Shown here in pieces: positions 12,178 through 22,948 of a stretch of 64,000 nucleotides of DNA; the first letter of the stretch is position 1; every line of letters begins with the position of its first letter. Source of the stretch: Cadophora sp. MPI-SDFR-AT-0126 (taxonomy: Eukaryota > Ascomycota > Leotiomycetes > Helotiales > Ploettnerulaceae); NCBI GenBank assembly GCA_020747065.1, contig JAGMVK010000005.1, positions 186,001-250,000 of the forward strand, read 5' to 3'. A model generated the notes under the pieces. The model did not search any database. It was not told where the DNA came from and saw only the letters and a list, made by a program, of their open reading frames with translations. Both the position numbers and the translations under genes were made by a program.

Positions 12178-13797
12178 ATGTTCTCCCCTCGAAACACCGA
12201 CACTCCAAATCCCTTCAAACCCGCCCTTCAATATCTCATATCCACCACCAGACCAAAATCCCACCATCGCCAGAGCAGCTCCTCTGGGAGTATAGACACA
12301 GACGACACTCCTCGCTCCAGAATGACCTCCTACAACCCTAAAACCCAAACCTCCATCCCCCTAATCAGCATCTCCCGATCCCCTTCTCCATTCCGCCGGC
12401 GACATTCAGACTCCAATCCCTCAGCTTCAGAAACAGACGACGATGACTGGGGAGACACACCCATGTCCTCGCGGCAGCCCTTCCTTTCCCAAGAACAAGG
12501 TGGGAAGTTCACAGGTTGGAGATGGCTGATCTATGGTGGTGGAATGGGACAATTCTTTTTCAACACGCCATTGGGATGGCAGATATATATCGGAATCTTG
12601 GTACTGTGGCTAGGAGGCTGTCAAATCGGTCTCACGATCATGAATCGAATCATTCTATGGAGTGGGTACCTGCAAAACAACTACACAGCGCATACTAAGC
12701 TGATGTCTCTAATAGCCGGCGTGTACAAGTTCCCGTACCCTTTGACCACGACGCTCATTGAGATGCTCATGACACATTGTTGGATTCTGCTTAGTGCGTA
12801 CATTACGAGATGGGTTAGTCCGTGGTTGATTACGGCTGGATTGTCTGGAGGAATTGCCCCTTCCAGGCCATTGCAATCTACGTCGCCTGGATTTCGTGGA
12901 TTGGGGAAAAAGACGGGATTACTCAATTCTCTAAGCCGCTGGGCTTCGTATCATACTGGGGGAATTGCTGGTGGAGGGTTTTTCGAATTCGACCTTCAAG
13001 TCGTAAAGACTGTCCTCCCCTGCGCCATCATCTTCGTGGCCAAAGTCTGTCTCTCAAATCTATCTTTCGCCTACGCTCAACTCCCAATTTACGTCCTCGC
13101 CCGAATTGCGATTGTACCTCTCTCCTTACTCTTCACTTACTTCCTCAGCCAAACACCTCATAGCGTTGGCACGATTTCCTCTGCTCTAACAGCAACACTT
13201 ACTCTTCTCGTCGCAACCGTTCGTCCCAATGTACGAGTCACATGGGAAAGTATAGTTGCGGGAATCTTCTCCTCAATCTTCGTCGCACTCTACCCAGTCC
13301 AACTACAACGGACCTACAAAGCTCTGGTTGCCCAACTAGTACCACAAGGCGACCTCCTCGGCACATTCCCCAACTCCTCGAGCGCAGCCGATTTCTCCGG
13401 TTCCCGTGAAGAAACACGTGCCTACTGGCGTCTACTCCACTACACCTCCCTCCTATCCATCCTCATCTTCACGCCTATCGTCCTCCTCTCCGGTGAAGTT
13501 ACAAACATCTGGCGCAACTGCTATTTCCTAGACGTCTTCTTTCACTGGTTGATGGTTGTATGCGGTGGTCTTGGATCGTGGGCTGTCTTCTGGAGTACGA
13601 TGGCACTTACGAGGGCGACGAGTCCGTTGACAAGTACGTTTCTGTTCGTGCCGAGGGCGGCGTTCATATTGCCGATTATGGCGGGGTGGAGGATGCCGGC
13701 TTATAGCTGGATTGGAATTGGGATGTGTTGGGCTAGTTGTGCGTGGTTTCTGATCGGGCGAAGGAGGGAGGGGAGAAGCCTGGAGAGGTTGAGATGA
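12178..13797 (+). CDS. Nucleotide-sugar-transporter-like multi-pass membrane protein
   Basis: A single-exon gene of 539 aa. The first 110 residues are Ser/Pro/Asp-rich and presumably cytosolic. They are followed by about ten hydrophobic segments, starting LIYGGGMGQFFFNTPLGW and ending SWIGIGMCWASCAWFLIG. The central stretch, AKVCLSNLSFAYAQLPIYVLA, resembles the repeated 'SNxSLxYxxV' region of the GDP-mannose/GDP-fucose transporter branch of the drug/metabolite transporter superfamily. The loop near residue 230-270 is longer than usual. The likely role is antiport of a nucleotide sugar into the Golgi or ER lumen; the substrate is not deducible. The ATG at 12178 is the first in frame, and an alternative at residue 49 would remove part of the disordered tail. 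Confidence 0.7.
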   Translation: MFSPRNTDTPNPFKPALQYLISTTRPKSHHRQSSSSGSIDTDDTPRSRMTSYNPKTQTSIPLISISRSPSPFRRRHSDSNPSASETDDDDWGDTPMSSRQPFLSQEQGGKFTGWRWLIYGGGMGQFFFNTPLGWQIYIGILVLWLGGCQIGLTIMNRIILWSGYLQNNYTAHTKLMSLIAGVYKFPYPLTTTLIEMLMTHCWILLSAYITRWVSPWLITAGLSGGIAPSRPLQSTSPGFRGLGKKTGLLNSLSRWASYHTGGIAGGGFFEFDLQVVKTVLPCAIIFVAKVCLSNLSFAYAQLPIYVLARIAIVPLSLLFTYFLSQTPHSVGTISSALTATLTLLVATVRPNVRVTWESIVAGIFSSIFVALYPVQLQRTYKALVAQLVPQGDLLGTFPNSSSAADFSGSREETRAYWRLLHYTSLLSILIFTPIVLLSGEVTNIWRNCYFLDVFFHWLMVVCGGLGSWAVFWSTMALTRATSPLTSTFLFVPRAAFILPIMAGWRMPAYSWIGIGMCWASCAWFLIGRRREGRSLERLR

Positions 13798-15000
13798 GGT
13801 ACTTGTGTTGTACCTTCCCGCTCTGTCCTTTTACTGCTAGCTAATGATTTGTATTGCTCGCGCATAGACGGGAGTCGGAAGACGGTATCATTGTATAGGA
13901 GCACATGTTTACATAATTTGAGTCTACGAACATCTTCGCGGATTTCAATAGCTACCTACCTATCTCTTCCAATTTTGAGATCTCTCTTGTCTACACTCAT
14001 TGCGATACAGCGTCAAGGCCAGCTGTTCTAATTCCTCCGCACAGTCACATTTCCAAATATTTTCTTGTTGTCTTCCACTACTCTATGAAGCGACGGATTC
14101 CTCTTCGGTCCTCCAATCCACCGCTCCGCATTCCGCACCCTCCGAACAAGCAAGCCATCGGGTCATCATCGCTTCCATCACCCGAACACCGTCAATCCTC
14201 CTGGCATGGCATTACAAGGTATGTAAGGCTGAATACCACCACCCGAAGCGTGGCACCCTTGGCGCCTAAGCGAGCGCATCAGGAACCACGACCGGGTGAT
14301 ACAGAAATTAACCCCCTTTTCCGGCTGAGCTGTTGAGTTCGTATTGCGAATTTGGCTGAGGGCGAGGAAATCCACTGGTGGAATTGAAGAGAGAGGATGA
14401 GGTTGAGGAGATGAGGAAAAGTGGAATTGGGGTATGACCGCTCCGGATTTCTGAGGGGATGGAGGGGAGAATGGAGAGCTATTTTTGGAAGACTGGGTGT
14501 GGTCATCGGTCACTTGCTAATCAAACAGACTTTCTCTTCTCGAAGTAGCTTGTGGGGAAATTGAAGCAGGAAAAGATCGCTAGGATCTAAGATTGGAATG
14601 CAAAGAGACTTGGCTCTGTAGCCCCCTTTCCTTACCAGTGAGTCCAGCCTACTCTCTTCTAAGTGCTTCCTCTATTGATCGATCGACCGCATCTAATAAC
14701 AAAACAGGCCACGCTTCGCTTCACTCCACCTCTCGGCGTGCGTGGAACGGTGAAACCAACTTTTCCACTTCCGGATTCTCTGGGCAGGCTGCTCTAGTTG
14801 GAAGGGGTGAATCAGGTGTACGTCGCTCCAATGGGGAGGACAGAGTGGGCTATTGGTATTGATATTTATATGACCTTTGCACTCCCTTTCATTTGGGGTT
14901 CGACGAGGTCAACTTTAACAACTTCGCATTGATATCACAAACAGAACGACAACACGAGCTGAGCTCAATATCTTAAGAAAGACCACAGACATACTTGAAA
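13798..15000. other. Intergenic, 1.2 kb
   Basis: No supported gene. Weak open frames on the - strand at 14178-14513 lack a good start and any known motif. The right end is the promoter of the small secreted protein gene, with a TATTTATA box at 14863-14870. Confidence 0.5.
14863..14870 (+). promoter_or_regulatory. Possible TATA box of small secreted protein gene 1
   Basis: TATTTATA lies 131 bp upstream of the ATG at 15001. The paralogous gene on the other strand has a TATA-like element at a similar distance. Confidence 0.4.
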
Positions 15001-15869
15001 ATGCTCTTCCAATCTGTGTTTGCGGACTTGCTGTTCGTGGTCGCTGTTTCAGCGAGTGCGTTTCCTGCTGGTACGTTTTCCTTTCCTTGTCTCTTGATTC
15101 CCTTGATTCTTCTCAACTTCACCAACACCATCCTCCAAGTACATTTTCGGAGGAAAACCATCTCAGGCACATCATATTATGTTGTCTGACGTACGTCAAG
15201 TTCATCAATGGTTGCTGCATACTGACGAGCAATCTTAGCAAGCACACCTACCAACTCCAACATCTGCAAGAAACCTTATTGCATATCTTTTTGTCCTGAT
15301 GGGACGTACGTATATCTCTCTCCCTCATTCCTGTTCCCCATTCACTCTCTTTTGCACTTCCCACAACCATCTTTCCCATCTTCCCATCATCTCTCTTATC
15401 CCTAACCCACCTCATTCCATCCCTCACATCCCATCTCCTGCATGTCATCCACCTCATCCCTCCCTCCTCACTCCCTATAACCCAACCCAACCCAACCAAT
15501 CTCACACTAACATAACCCACCCAAAAGCCCGTTCAACTGCTGCGTAACCTACATCCGCGACCCCTGCTCTGACCACCAAACCCCCAAATACCCACCGCTG
15601 GACAAATGTACGGGTCCTGACGATTTTGATTGTAAATGTCGCTGTGAGAAGTATCCTGAGTAAGTCCTCTCCGCCCCCTTTTCCTCCCTAATACTGCGCT
15701 TTAAGCTGTGAGAGGTTGTAACGGTGAGAGGAGGTGAAGAGAAGTGGGGTGAAGTGGAGGGAAGGGATAGAGGAAATTTTGAGGGACAAAGGGCTGACTG
15801 GGAGTAAGAATCACGTATCTTTGCAATGCGAAGTATTTCCGGGATCCGTGCGAGCCGCTGCTGGATTAG
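15001..15869 (+). CDS. Small secreted cysteine-rich protein 1 (paralogue of the gene at 16277-16734)
   Basis: My model has four exons, 15001-15070, 15239-15305, 15528-15659 and 15809-15869, giving 109 aa. Residues 1-20 form a signal peptide (LLFVVAVSASA, then FPA). The mature part has 12 cysteines in the order ICKKPYC..FC, FNCC, RDPC, KC, FDCKCRC, YLC and RDPC. Introns 1-3 have GTACGT, GTACGT and GTAAGT donors; the last has a CTGAC branch 11 nt before its acceptor. Without the last intron the frame would stop at TAA in 15661-15663, giving 91 aa with 10 cysteines, so the 3' end is less certain. An even cysteine number suits a disulfide-bonded apoplastic protein. No known domain is recognised; it is an effector-like candidate by features only. 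Confidence 0.7.
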
Positions 15870-16276
15870 GAAGGGGAGGTTGGTGGTGCTGAGAGTGAGG
15901 AGTAGGATGGGTTGAGGGGAAGGGCGAGGGGGGGCTGGTGTGGTGTGGTGTGATTGGGAAGGAGAAGGGGAAGATTGGGATTGAGGGTGTGATGTTTGCT
16001 TTGGGGCTGGTCAGGGTGAAGGTGAGGGTAGGAAGAAAAGACGATGAGATCTTTGGTGGAGTGGTCTGTCCGTTTTTATCGTTGTATTTTACGACTTAGG
16101 TTTTCTTCGAGAGGCACGCAGTCACTCACAACCCGCTGAGCAGAAGTCGAAAAGCAAAACAAAAGTATTGATATTGTCTCCCTATTCTCTTCCATACCAG
16201 TCATTCCATCCACTTCCCTCTCCCTCACTCATCATTTCCCCCCCTCTCTCTTTCCAGGCGATTTTCATTTCCCTTC
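15870..16276. other. Intergenic between convergent small secreted protein genes
   Basis: A purine-rich (+ strand) spacer with GGTGTGGTGTGG repeats near 15940. The - strand at 16105-16160 contains further cysteine codons in an open frame and might hold a last exon of small secreted protein 2, but no convincing splice pair fixed it. Confidence 0.4.
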
Positions 16277-16734
16277 TCACTTCTGTGCATCCCCGAGATA
16301 ATGTCCCCAGCAAGGATCCCTTATATAATCAACGCAACAATCATATATCCTATCACGCCCATACAATCAGCTCAGTTCAGCTCAACTCAACTCATCTTAT
16401 CTCAGTAAAACTCAAGTCAAAGCGATGGATTGGGAAGAAATGGGAATGGGATACGTACGTTCCGTCTTCGCAATATGCGGTGCATTTTGGGGCCTTGCAG
16501 AGGGCGCGGAACTGGAGGTCTGTAGAGGAAGAAAAGGGGGTGTTAGTTTGAGGGGATGGAAGGGGGAGGTGCTGGGAGGGGAGGGGAGGGGATTTGGCGA
16601 TGGGAGGGAAGGGGAATACTTTCGTTGCTTTAGGAAAGCGAGAAAGTGATGGAGAGAGATGACCTACCGGCCGGTGCAGGAGAAGCTAGGACGCTGGTGA
16701 GCAGAGTGGTGAGGAAGAGGAGGGTGATCTTCAT
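16277..16734 (-). CDS. Small secreted cysteine-rich protein 2 (paralogue of 15001-15869)
   Basis: Three exons, 16734-16668, 16519-16459 and 16349-16277, give 66 aa with a signal peptide (MKITLLFLTTLLTSVLAS). The mature part reads LCKAPKCTAYCEDGT, then YDCCVDYIRDPC. Against protein 1 this region keeps every cysteine and is identical at 17 of 28 positions. Introns 1 and 2 fall at the same places and in the same phases (1 and 2), with the same GTACGT donor after GGAAC/GGGAC. The frame ends at TGA exactly where a GTGAGA donor begins (16280), mirroring the donor/stop overlap in gene 1, so a further 3' exon is possible. The protein as modelled lacks the second cysteine cluster of its partner. Function unknown. 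Confidence 0.65.
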
Positions 16735-18637
16735 CTGCATTTTGGCGTTTGTTTTGGCGTTGTTTGACGAGAGTTTATGTTCTGTTGTTTGATAAATCGA
16801 TGACTTGTAAAATAAAAACACGATGATCATTCCAAGCCGTTCGAGGGAGAGATTGGGATTTATATATTCTGTCCTGTCTCTCCATCCACCACTCAGCTCC
16901 GAACCAACACATCGCATTCTTGCATTCCAGCTCCCTCGATCGCGAATCCTTCCGTAGCTGTCCGACAAATCAACCAAAATAAAACAAAGTCACGGGTCGG
17001 AGCATTATCTGACACACACATACACAATGCTGTGTATCGGTCGGGAAATTCATGAGTCCACGAATCTCATAGCGAGCGAGCGCCAAGATGGTGTTGGGTT
17101 GCGGAATGGTTGGTCCGTAGGGATGAAAATTCGAGGATGACCCGAATGTGGCTTTTGTGGAATCCGGGGATAGCTGGGGTCGTTGAAATTGAAATTGAAA
17201 TTGACGTTGGAATCTTGGAGGGAATGGGATAGAGTTAACGGGCGTTGAATAAAGTTTAGCTGGGGTAAAGTCAAATTGGTAGACCCTGGGCTGGGTGTAG
17301 AGATGAGTGAGGGAGAGATATGTAGAAAATTCATGTCACGTGAAGACATCTAACACCGAGGAAGAGAGCCGTGATAGAAAGGCCGATGGGATGCTGAAGT
17401 GGCGAGCTGAAATACGATACTCAAACATATTTTTGAGACCAAAAAAATACCTGTCAGGTCGGATGTTATGGGGTATTTTGCCATGTGCAATGGACTTCTG
17501 AGCTCTCGTAGGTCAAATGGCGCCGATGGCTTGCCTGCGGCTGGACTGACACGCCTGTGATACTTGCTGGCAGGGCGTGGCTCCTGCTGAAACTATTCAC
17601 TGACCATAATTGTGGGAAGAAAGAATTGGCTGACCGTCTGACGTGCGCAGGAGCCGGAATATCGAAATTCTTGCTCGAGTAATAATTCAGCAAAAGTTGT
17701 TTTCAAGTCAAGTACGCCGAAAACTGTACTAAAGCCCTGTCCTACCTAATAAATCTCGCAGATGGACAAATTATGCATTTACCGGAGATTTGAATAAAGG
17801 GAGAGGAACGAGACTGAATCCCGCAGATAAAAAGCATCCAAGACGGCTGAGATCCAGCAAATATTACCTCGGTCTCAGACAGGTAGATTGTTTGTATGGT
17901 AATTTTAAGCGAGGAATGGGAGTTGCGAAACGGGCTCGACTTTGTACACAAAAATAGTATCTGGACGGGAGGCAAGGCAAGCCCGAAGCGAAGTATCCGA
18001 CCAGTTCTCAGAAACGGAATATCGTAAGTATACAAAACGCAATTGGCCTTCCACATGTTTGCCAAGCCTTGAACAAGGGGAGCTTTCTCCGCCGTGACCC
18101 CGCGTTCGCGTTCTGCATTCTGACAACACTCGAGTCAGAAAGTGGATCAGAGCGGCTGTCGAAGCGGCCGCTAAACTTCTCTCCACTAAATTGACCTGCC
18201 AATGCGACGACAGCGCGGGGAAATTCCCTTTTGGAGAATATACACCCTGGGTAGTTTTTCGCTATTTCGAACGTGCGATTGGGACATCTGTCGATGGTTT
18301 TCTAGGCGCTGATCAGCAGTAACCGATGATGGTTTAGTTGGACTCGGCATTGAATCTCTAACAGGGAGAGAGGTCAGAATTTGGGTCTTGTTAACTTGTT
18401 TTGAGAGACTGATATGCGATGCTTGAAGATGCTTGATAATTGGGGATAACAGATGGGAAGGTATAAGTAGATATCATGTCCTCAGTCCACAGAAGCTCAG
18501 AAATTCAACTTTCAGCAGCACAAATAGATTTGCCTGTGGCCTCGAAAAAAAAAACAGAAACGTTGCCACATCCAACCATCAATATCAGAATTATCCACAT
18601 CACCAACAAAATTTCCATATCAATACCTTCAGCAACC
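16735..18637. other. Intergenic, 1.9 kb
   Basis: Holds the divergent upstream regions of small secreted protein 2 and the alpha/beta hydrolase. A GAAATT trinucleotide-like run occurs at about 17185-17205. The short open frames seen on both strands lack starts, domains and codon pattern, and none is called. Confidence 0.5.
16858..16866 (-). promoter_or_regulatory. Possible TATA box of small secreted protein gene 2
   Basis: On the - strand this reads TATATAAAT, about 125 bp upstream of the start codon at 16734. The spacing is close to that of the TATA-like element of its paralogue. Confidence 0.4.
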
Positions 18638-19492
18638 ATGTCCAAACCTACCATCCTCCTCATCCCCGGCTCCTTCGCCCTCCCCGAATTCTACAACCCA
18701 GTTATGAACGCCGTCGCCGCAAAAGGTTATTCAATCCGAGGTTTGCATCTACCCACTGTAGGAATAGCAGCCGGAAAGCCAAGAGAAGGAACTCCTCCGA
18801 ACATGTACGACGATGCCGCATTTATCGCCAAGGAGGTCCAAGTCTTGGTTGACAAAGGCAAAGATGTGGTTCTGATCTGCCATTCATATGGAGGTACACC
18901 TGCCTCACAGAGTACAAAGGGTCTTTCGAAGGCTGAGAGACTGGCGGAGGGGAAGGATGGTGGAATTGTGAGGTTGGCGTATATGACTGCTGTGGTCCCC
19001 ACGCTGGGTGCTTCGGCTCAGGATGTACTTGCCGATTTGCCGCCGGAGAATCAAACAAGTATGAAAATGGATGTATGTTCTACTGTTCTCATCAATCCTT
19101 CCTATAACGAAGGTTTGTCTAACACAATCCAGGAACATGGCTGGCTCTACCATGACCCCGTCTCTGCCTCCGCAGCACTCACATTCTCCGACCTCCCTCC
19201 CGCAGAAGGAGAAGACTGGATCCGCAGATTCCCACAGCATTCGGCTGCCAGCTTCTCGAACGAGCTCTCGCATGCCGGATACAAAGACATTCCCGTGTCG
19301 TATCTGTTCTGTGAGGAGGATCTTTGCGTCACGCCGGACTTGCAGCGAAAGGGAATTCAGTCAATGGAGGAGGCGAGAGGGAGGAAGGTAGATATCACGA
19401 GTATTAAGAGTGATCATGTTCCGCCGGTTTCTCATCCGGAGTTGGTTGTTGAGTGGATTTTGAACGTCGCTGGGAAGGCGGAGAGGGAGTAG
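18638..19492 (+). CDS. Alpha/beta hydrolase, esterase-like
   Basis: Two exons, 18638-19072 and 19133-19492, give 264 aa. The start MSKPTILLIPGSFALPEFY is preferred over in-frame upstream codons because it opens directly into the first beta strand and the GS oxyanion-type loop. The nucleophile elbow is VVLICHSYGGTPAS (Ser in HSYGG) near residue 88. The acid/His region ends with SDHVPPVSHPELVVEWI, where the His is the likely catalytic base. The 60-nt intron (19073-19132) has a GTATGT donor, CTAAC branch and CCAG acceptor; it is a multiple of three without a stop, so an unspliced reading also stays open. It resembles small fungal esterases annotated 'AB hydrolase-1 domain'; the substrate is unknown and there is no signal peptide. 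Confidence 0.85.
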   Translation: MSKPTILLIPGSFALPEFYNPVMNAVAAKGYSIRGLHLPTVGIAAGKPREGTPPNMYDDAAFIAKEVQVLVDKGKDVVLICHSYGGTPASQSTKGLSKAERLAEGKDGGIVRLAYMTAVVPTLGASAQDVLADLPPENQTSMKMDVCSTVLINPSYNEGLSNTIQEHGWLYHDPVSASAALTFSDLPPAEGEDWIRRFPQHSAASFSNELSHAGYKDIPVSYLFCEEDLCVTPDLQRKGIQSMEEARGRKVDITSIKSDHVPPVSHPELVVEWILNVAGKAERE

Positions 19493-20107
19493 CTGTCAGT
19501 ATCTTGAGCCGAGGAGATTTGAAATATTGGTACGGACTCATTGTTTACCAGTCCTAAGTGCTATTTGAAGTATCGATGCTTTTTGATAGGAGCCCCACGT
19601 AACCGTTGCGAATGTTGTTCTACTAACCTTGCAGAAAGCCAGAATTATGAAATATGCTAGGAATGGCTTCATATTATCCACGACTCAGCTCCCTATCGTA
19701 TCGTTAGGCTCGATGCAAACCTCTATACAGAAGAAAACGCAAATTTTTCTAGATATTTCGCACAAATTGAATTGAAAACACAATCTTCAGGGCAGAATGG
19801 TGGAGATCAGCCATTTGCATGCGCTTAAATGCAGGTGTTTGTTTGCCAAAATGTGCTTGTGAGGCGACTCATTTTTCACCAACTGAAGATCGGAACCTTT
19901 CTACAGATCTAGAGTGTTGAATCTTGAAGTAAAATTCATTTGCGGCTAGTCTCAATCCATTTCAAAGAAAATCCAAACTGAAAGCAAATAGTATCTAACC
20001 ACATCAACACCAAAGGAATCCAAACACCTTCTCCAGCCAAGGGAATAGTTTTGGGTACTTTTACAGTATCCGTATCAATCATACAGTCAGAACCAAAGGA
20101 AAGAAGT
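19493..20107. other. Intergenic between convergent hydrolase and SAT4-like genes
   Basis: 3' flanks only. No coding sequence or repeat is seen. Confidence 0.5.
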
Positions 20108-21672
20108 CTAGCCCCTTCCATCACTAAACCTCTTTCCGTCAGACCCGTCCCACACGTCACTCCCCTCACGGCTAATGATAACCTCTGTAGTCATCAAAAT
20201 GCCCATCGGGTAAGTCAATTCCTCAGTGCTGGTCCCGCCCAAATTCATCATCCTGCTCATTCTACTCCCCATGCGGCTCCCTAGTCGACTCGCTGGAGCA
20301 TCTTTTCTTGACCCTTCCTCAATATCCGGCCGCATCTCTCCATATCCTAAGAACATCGCCAGCCTATTCCATACTTTGTTCTCCCTGCGTACTTTCTGCA
20401 GATAACTTTTCACTATATCGTAGCTTCGACGTGTGTCGTATGATGAGAGAGAGAGTGAACGAACTGAGCCTTTCTCGAGGAAGGTTCGGAAAAGTGGCGC
20501 GAGCGGCACGATGCTCACTGCGACCATGCCGAGATTTGTCTCGACCATTGACCAGATCAGAGCGTCTGAAATGTTGATCGCGCGAGATTGTGATGAGATT
20601 GAGAGAATGCGCATTAGTTGAGCTAGTATGACGATAAGTCCAAGGATGAAGACAAAACCAATGACGACGTTCTTGCGGATCGAGAAGCAGGAATGGAGAA
20701 GGATTGGTATTGGGGTGAGCATCCTGGGTAAAGTCAGCTCTCTTTCTAGGCTTCATTTGAATAGGAAAACTTACGTTAAGACATCAAACAGAATTACGAA
20801 GGATCCCATGACTACGTTGACTGTAACCACAGACAAACACTTCCCCTCTGTAATCGATGGATCCCATTGTTTCGCTACCTGTAATCAACTTGATCAGCTT
20901 TATCAATTACTCGCAGTTTTGGGAAGAAGACCCTACTGGATTGCAACGAACAAGCTGGGCAATGATGAAGCAGAAATGGAAAAAGCAGCAAGCAATCGAC
21001 AGTGCAATGATTGCCCTTCGGTATATGAGATCCACTGCCGTCCGTAGAAAGGTGAAAATAGCGCTTATCTTAAATCCTAAGATGCTGATGATGTAACTAC
21101 ACAAGATCTTGTTAATAACTCAGAGCACCAGATCAAAGACTTGTCAAGTTTAGACAACTTACAAGGGAGCGCCTGCATATTGAAGCTGCTGAGTTAGCGA
21201 AGCTACGAAAGCCAGTATCAGGACTTGCTTACTAGGCCAGACTGAGGAACATTTTGGAATGGCATATCTGCCTCTTCTTGCAAGCCAAGTCCCCATCTTG
21301 TCTCTGTATTGTTTGTCAGGAGATTCCACTACAGTCTGACCAAGTACTTACGAGCGAGCGTGAGGGCAACAAAAACGAATGAAAGAAACTGCGAGGCCAA
21401 TTAGACTATGTTTACGTTACGGCAGCTTGATCCGTACCCAAGTGGCGACGATAATCCAGTCATCTACAAGCAGTCAGAGATGGTGAATGTGATGGCGAGG
21501 GATTTTTGGGACGTTAATTACCGATAGTAATAGTTCTGACAATCCTCGAACGAACATAAAGACGTAAAGATACAATCGATAGAGACAGAATCGTCAAAAA
21601 GACGCCGACTCCAATGACCGCAGGCGCGTTGGAAGCAGCATCTGAATCGACCACGTTGTAGACCCACCCCAT
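20108..21672 (-). CDS. SAT4/rhodopsin-like seven-helix integral membrane protein
   Basis: Eight exons, 21672-21522, 21463-21438, 21388-21352, 21303-21233, 21188-21163, 21096-20937, 20878-20775 and 20723-20108, keep phase throughout and give 396 aa. The order of motifs matches the fungal rhodopsin-domain (SAT4-like) family: an N-terminal helix (AVIGVGVFLTILSLSIVSLR), then IDDWIIVATW, the RWGLG segment, LLxLLR-like helix ISAIFTFLRTAVDLIYRR, the loop CNPVAKQWDPS..GKC with its paired cysteines, further helices ending near SMVETNLGMVAVSIVPLAP, and a Ser/Arg-rich cytoplasmic tail. Members are plasma-membrane proteins, some with receptor-like roles, but most have no known ligand. There are seven predicted helices. 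I see nothing truncated. Confidence 0.85.
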
Positions 21673-22948
21673 GTTTGCGACGTTATCCGGCACTCATTGA
21701 ATTGAAACCCAGACCAGCAGCGAGAGACTCAAGCAGAAAGAAGAAATCGAGAAAACGAATGTATGAAATGGAGGAAGCGCAGTCTAAGGACAAAGTACGA
21801 GGAGTGGAGTGAGAGAAGATATTCTAGAATGCTGGAAGGAGTTGAGAGTTGTGTCGATCGCATGAATGATTTCCTCACCTCCGTACATCCTCCACTCCCC
21901 AGATCTAAGGTCGGACCAATAGGACATTATGCGGAAGTTATATCACTTCCGGGGAAGGCAGATCATGATCCTAGGAGCGGTTAGATTGGATTTCCACATT
22001 GTACCTTGCATTAGTTCGAGAGAACACTATGTAATGCATATCATCCTGGCCACTGGCGGTATGTTTATGACTCGGATAATGAAGAATTAGAGACGCGGCT
22101 GGTGCTTAATAGATCGAGTTGATTAGAACGGCTTATTTTGACGTTGGGATGTAGATGGAAAAAAGCCATTGTCACTTCCTGCGCGACCATAACTTGACAA
22201 AATCATTCCAGTATTTTGTCGTGAGAAAATTAAGAAATAGTACCAATTAAAATACCTCAAATATTTTGTTTCCTAAATGTCAGTATGATCGACTGCTATT
22301 GAATGCAGTGATCGTCCGAGCGACTCCAGGACGGCACGTCAGGTCGCCGGTAACCTGGGACGGCACGCATTTACCCGCCATCACCCGCAGCTACTGCATA
22401 TTAACAACACTTCAGATAAACGGCACGGTAGAATATGATGATACCGACCCGCGACTTTGATTGCCGGGTGGCTTAATCTGCATATCAAAATTCTAAGCTG
22501 TACCACAACATCGCATTGTGATGGTCGCCAACCTCAACTTTTCTGAATTTTGAAAGGTCTCCGACAAGGAGGAAATTGGCAGAACAGAGAGATTTGGAAA
22601 CTCGGTTCAGCTTTGTGCTGCCTCACTCACAGTATGGCAGTTTCCAGTGACGGTTCATCAAATATTGAACACGGCACCAATGGGAAGCTTCAATTTAGCA
22701 ATCTTCCCGAAACCCCTTGATTTAGGGAGGTGCCGAATTATCAATTTTGGCGAAGTGTGACTGAGCCAAATTTCAGTTAGATCCATGAAATTATTATCTC
22801 CAAGACAGAAAAACTGATTACCCTAGTGAAAATCGAAGTCTGGAAGAACCAAGTACGTTTTCTATTCAGCTCTATTTCTATGAATCCCTTGAACCCAGTT
22901 TCTGATGGGCAAACTCCGATTCTCCGAATATTTTTACTTGCACATGGC
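21673..22948. other. Intergenic, 1.3 kb
   Basis: Upstream region of the SAT4-like gene and 3' flank of the aldolase gene. The octamer ACGGCACG occurs three times between 22331 and 22430. No gene is seen. Confidence 0.5.

Noticed and set aside
14178..14513. 111-codon Ser/Pro-rich - strand frame
   Set aside because: It starts at GTG only, has no motif, and overlaps another open frame of similar quality.
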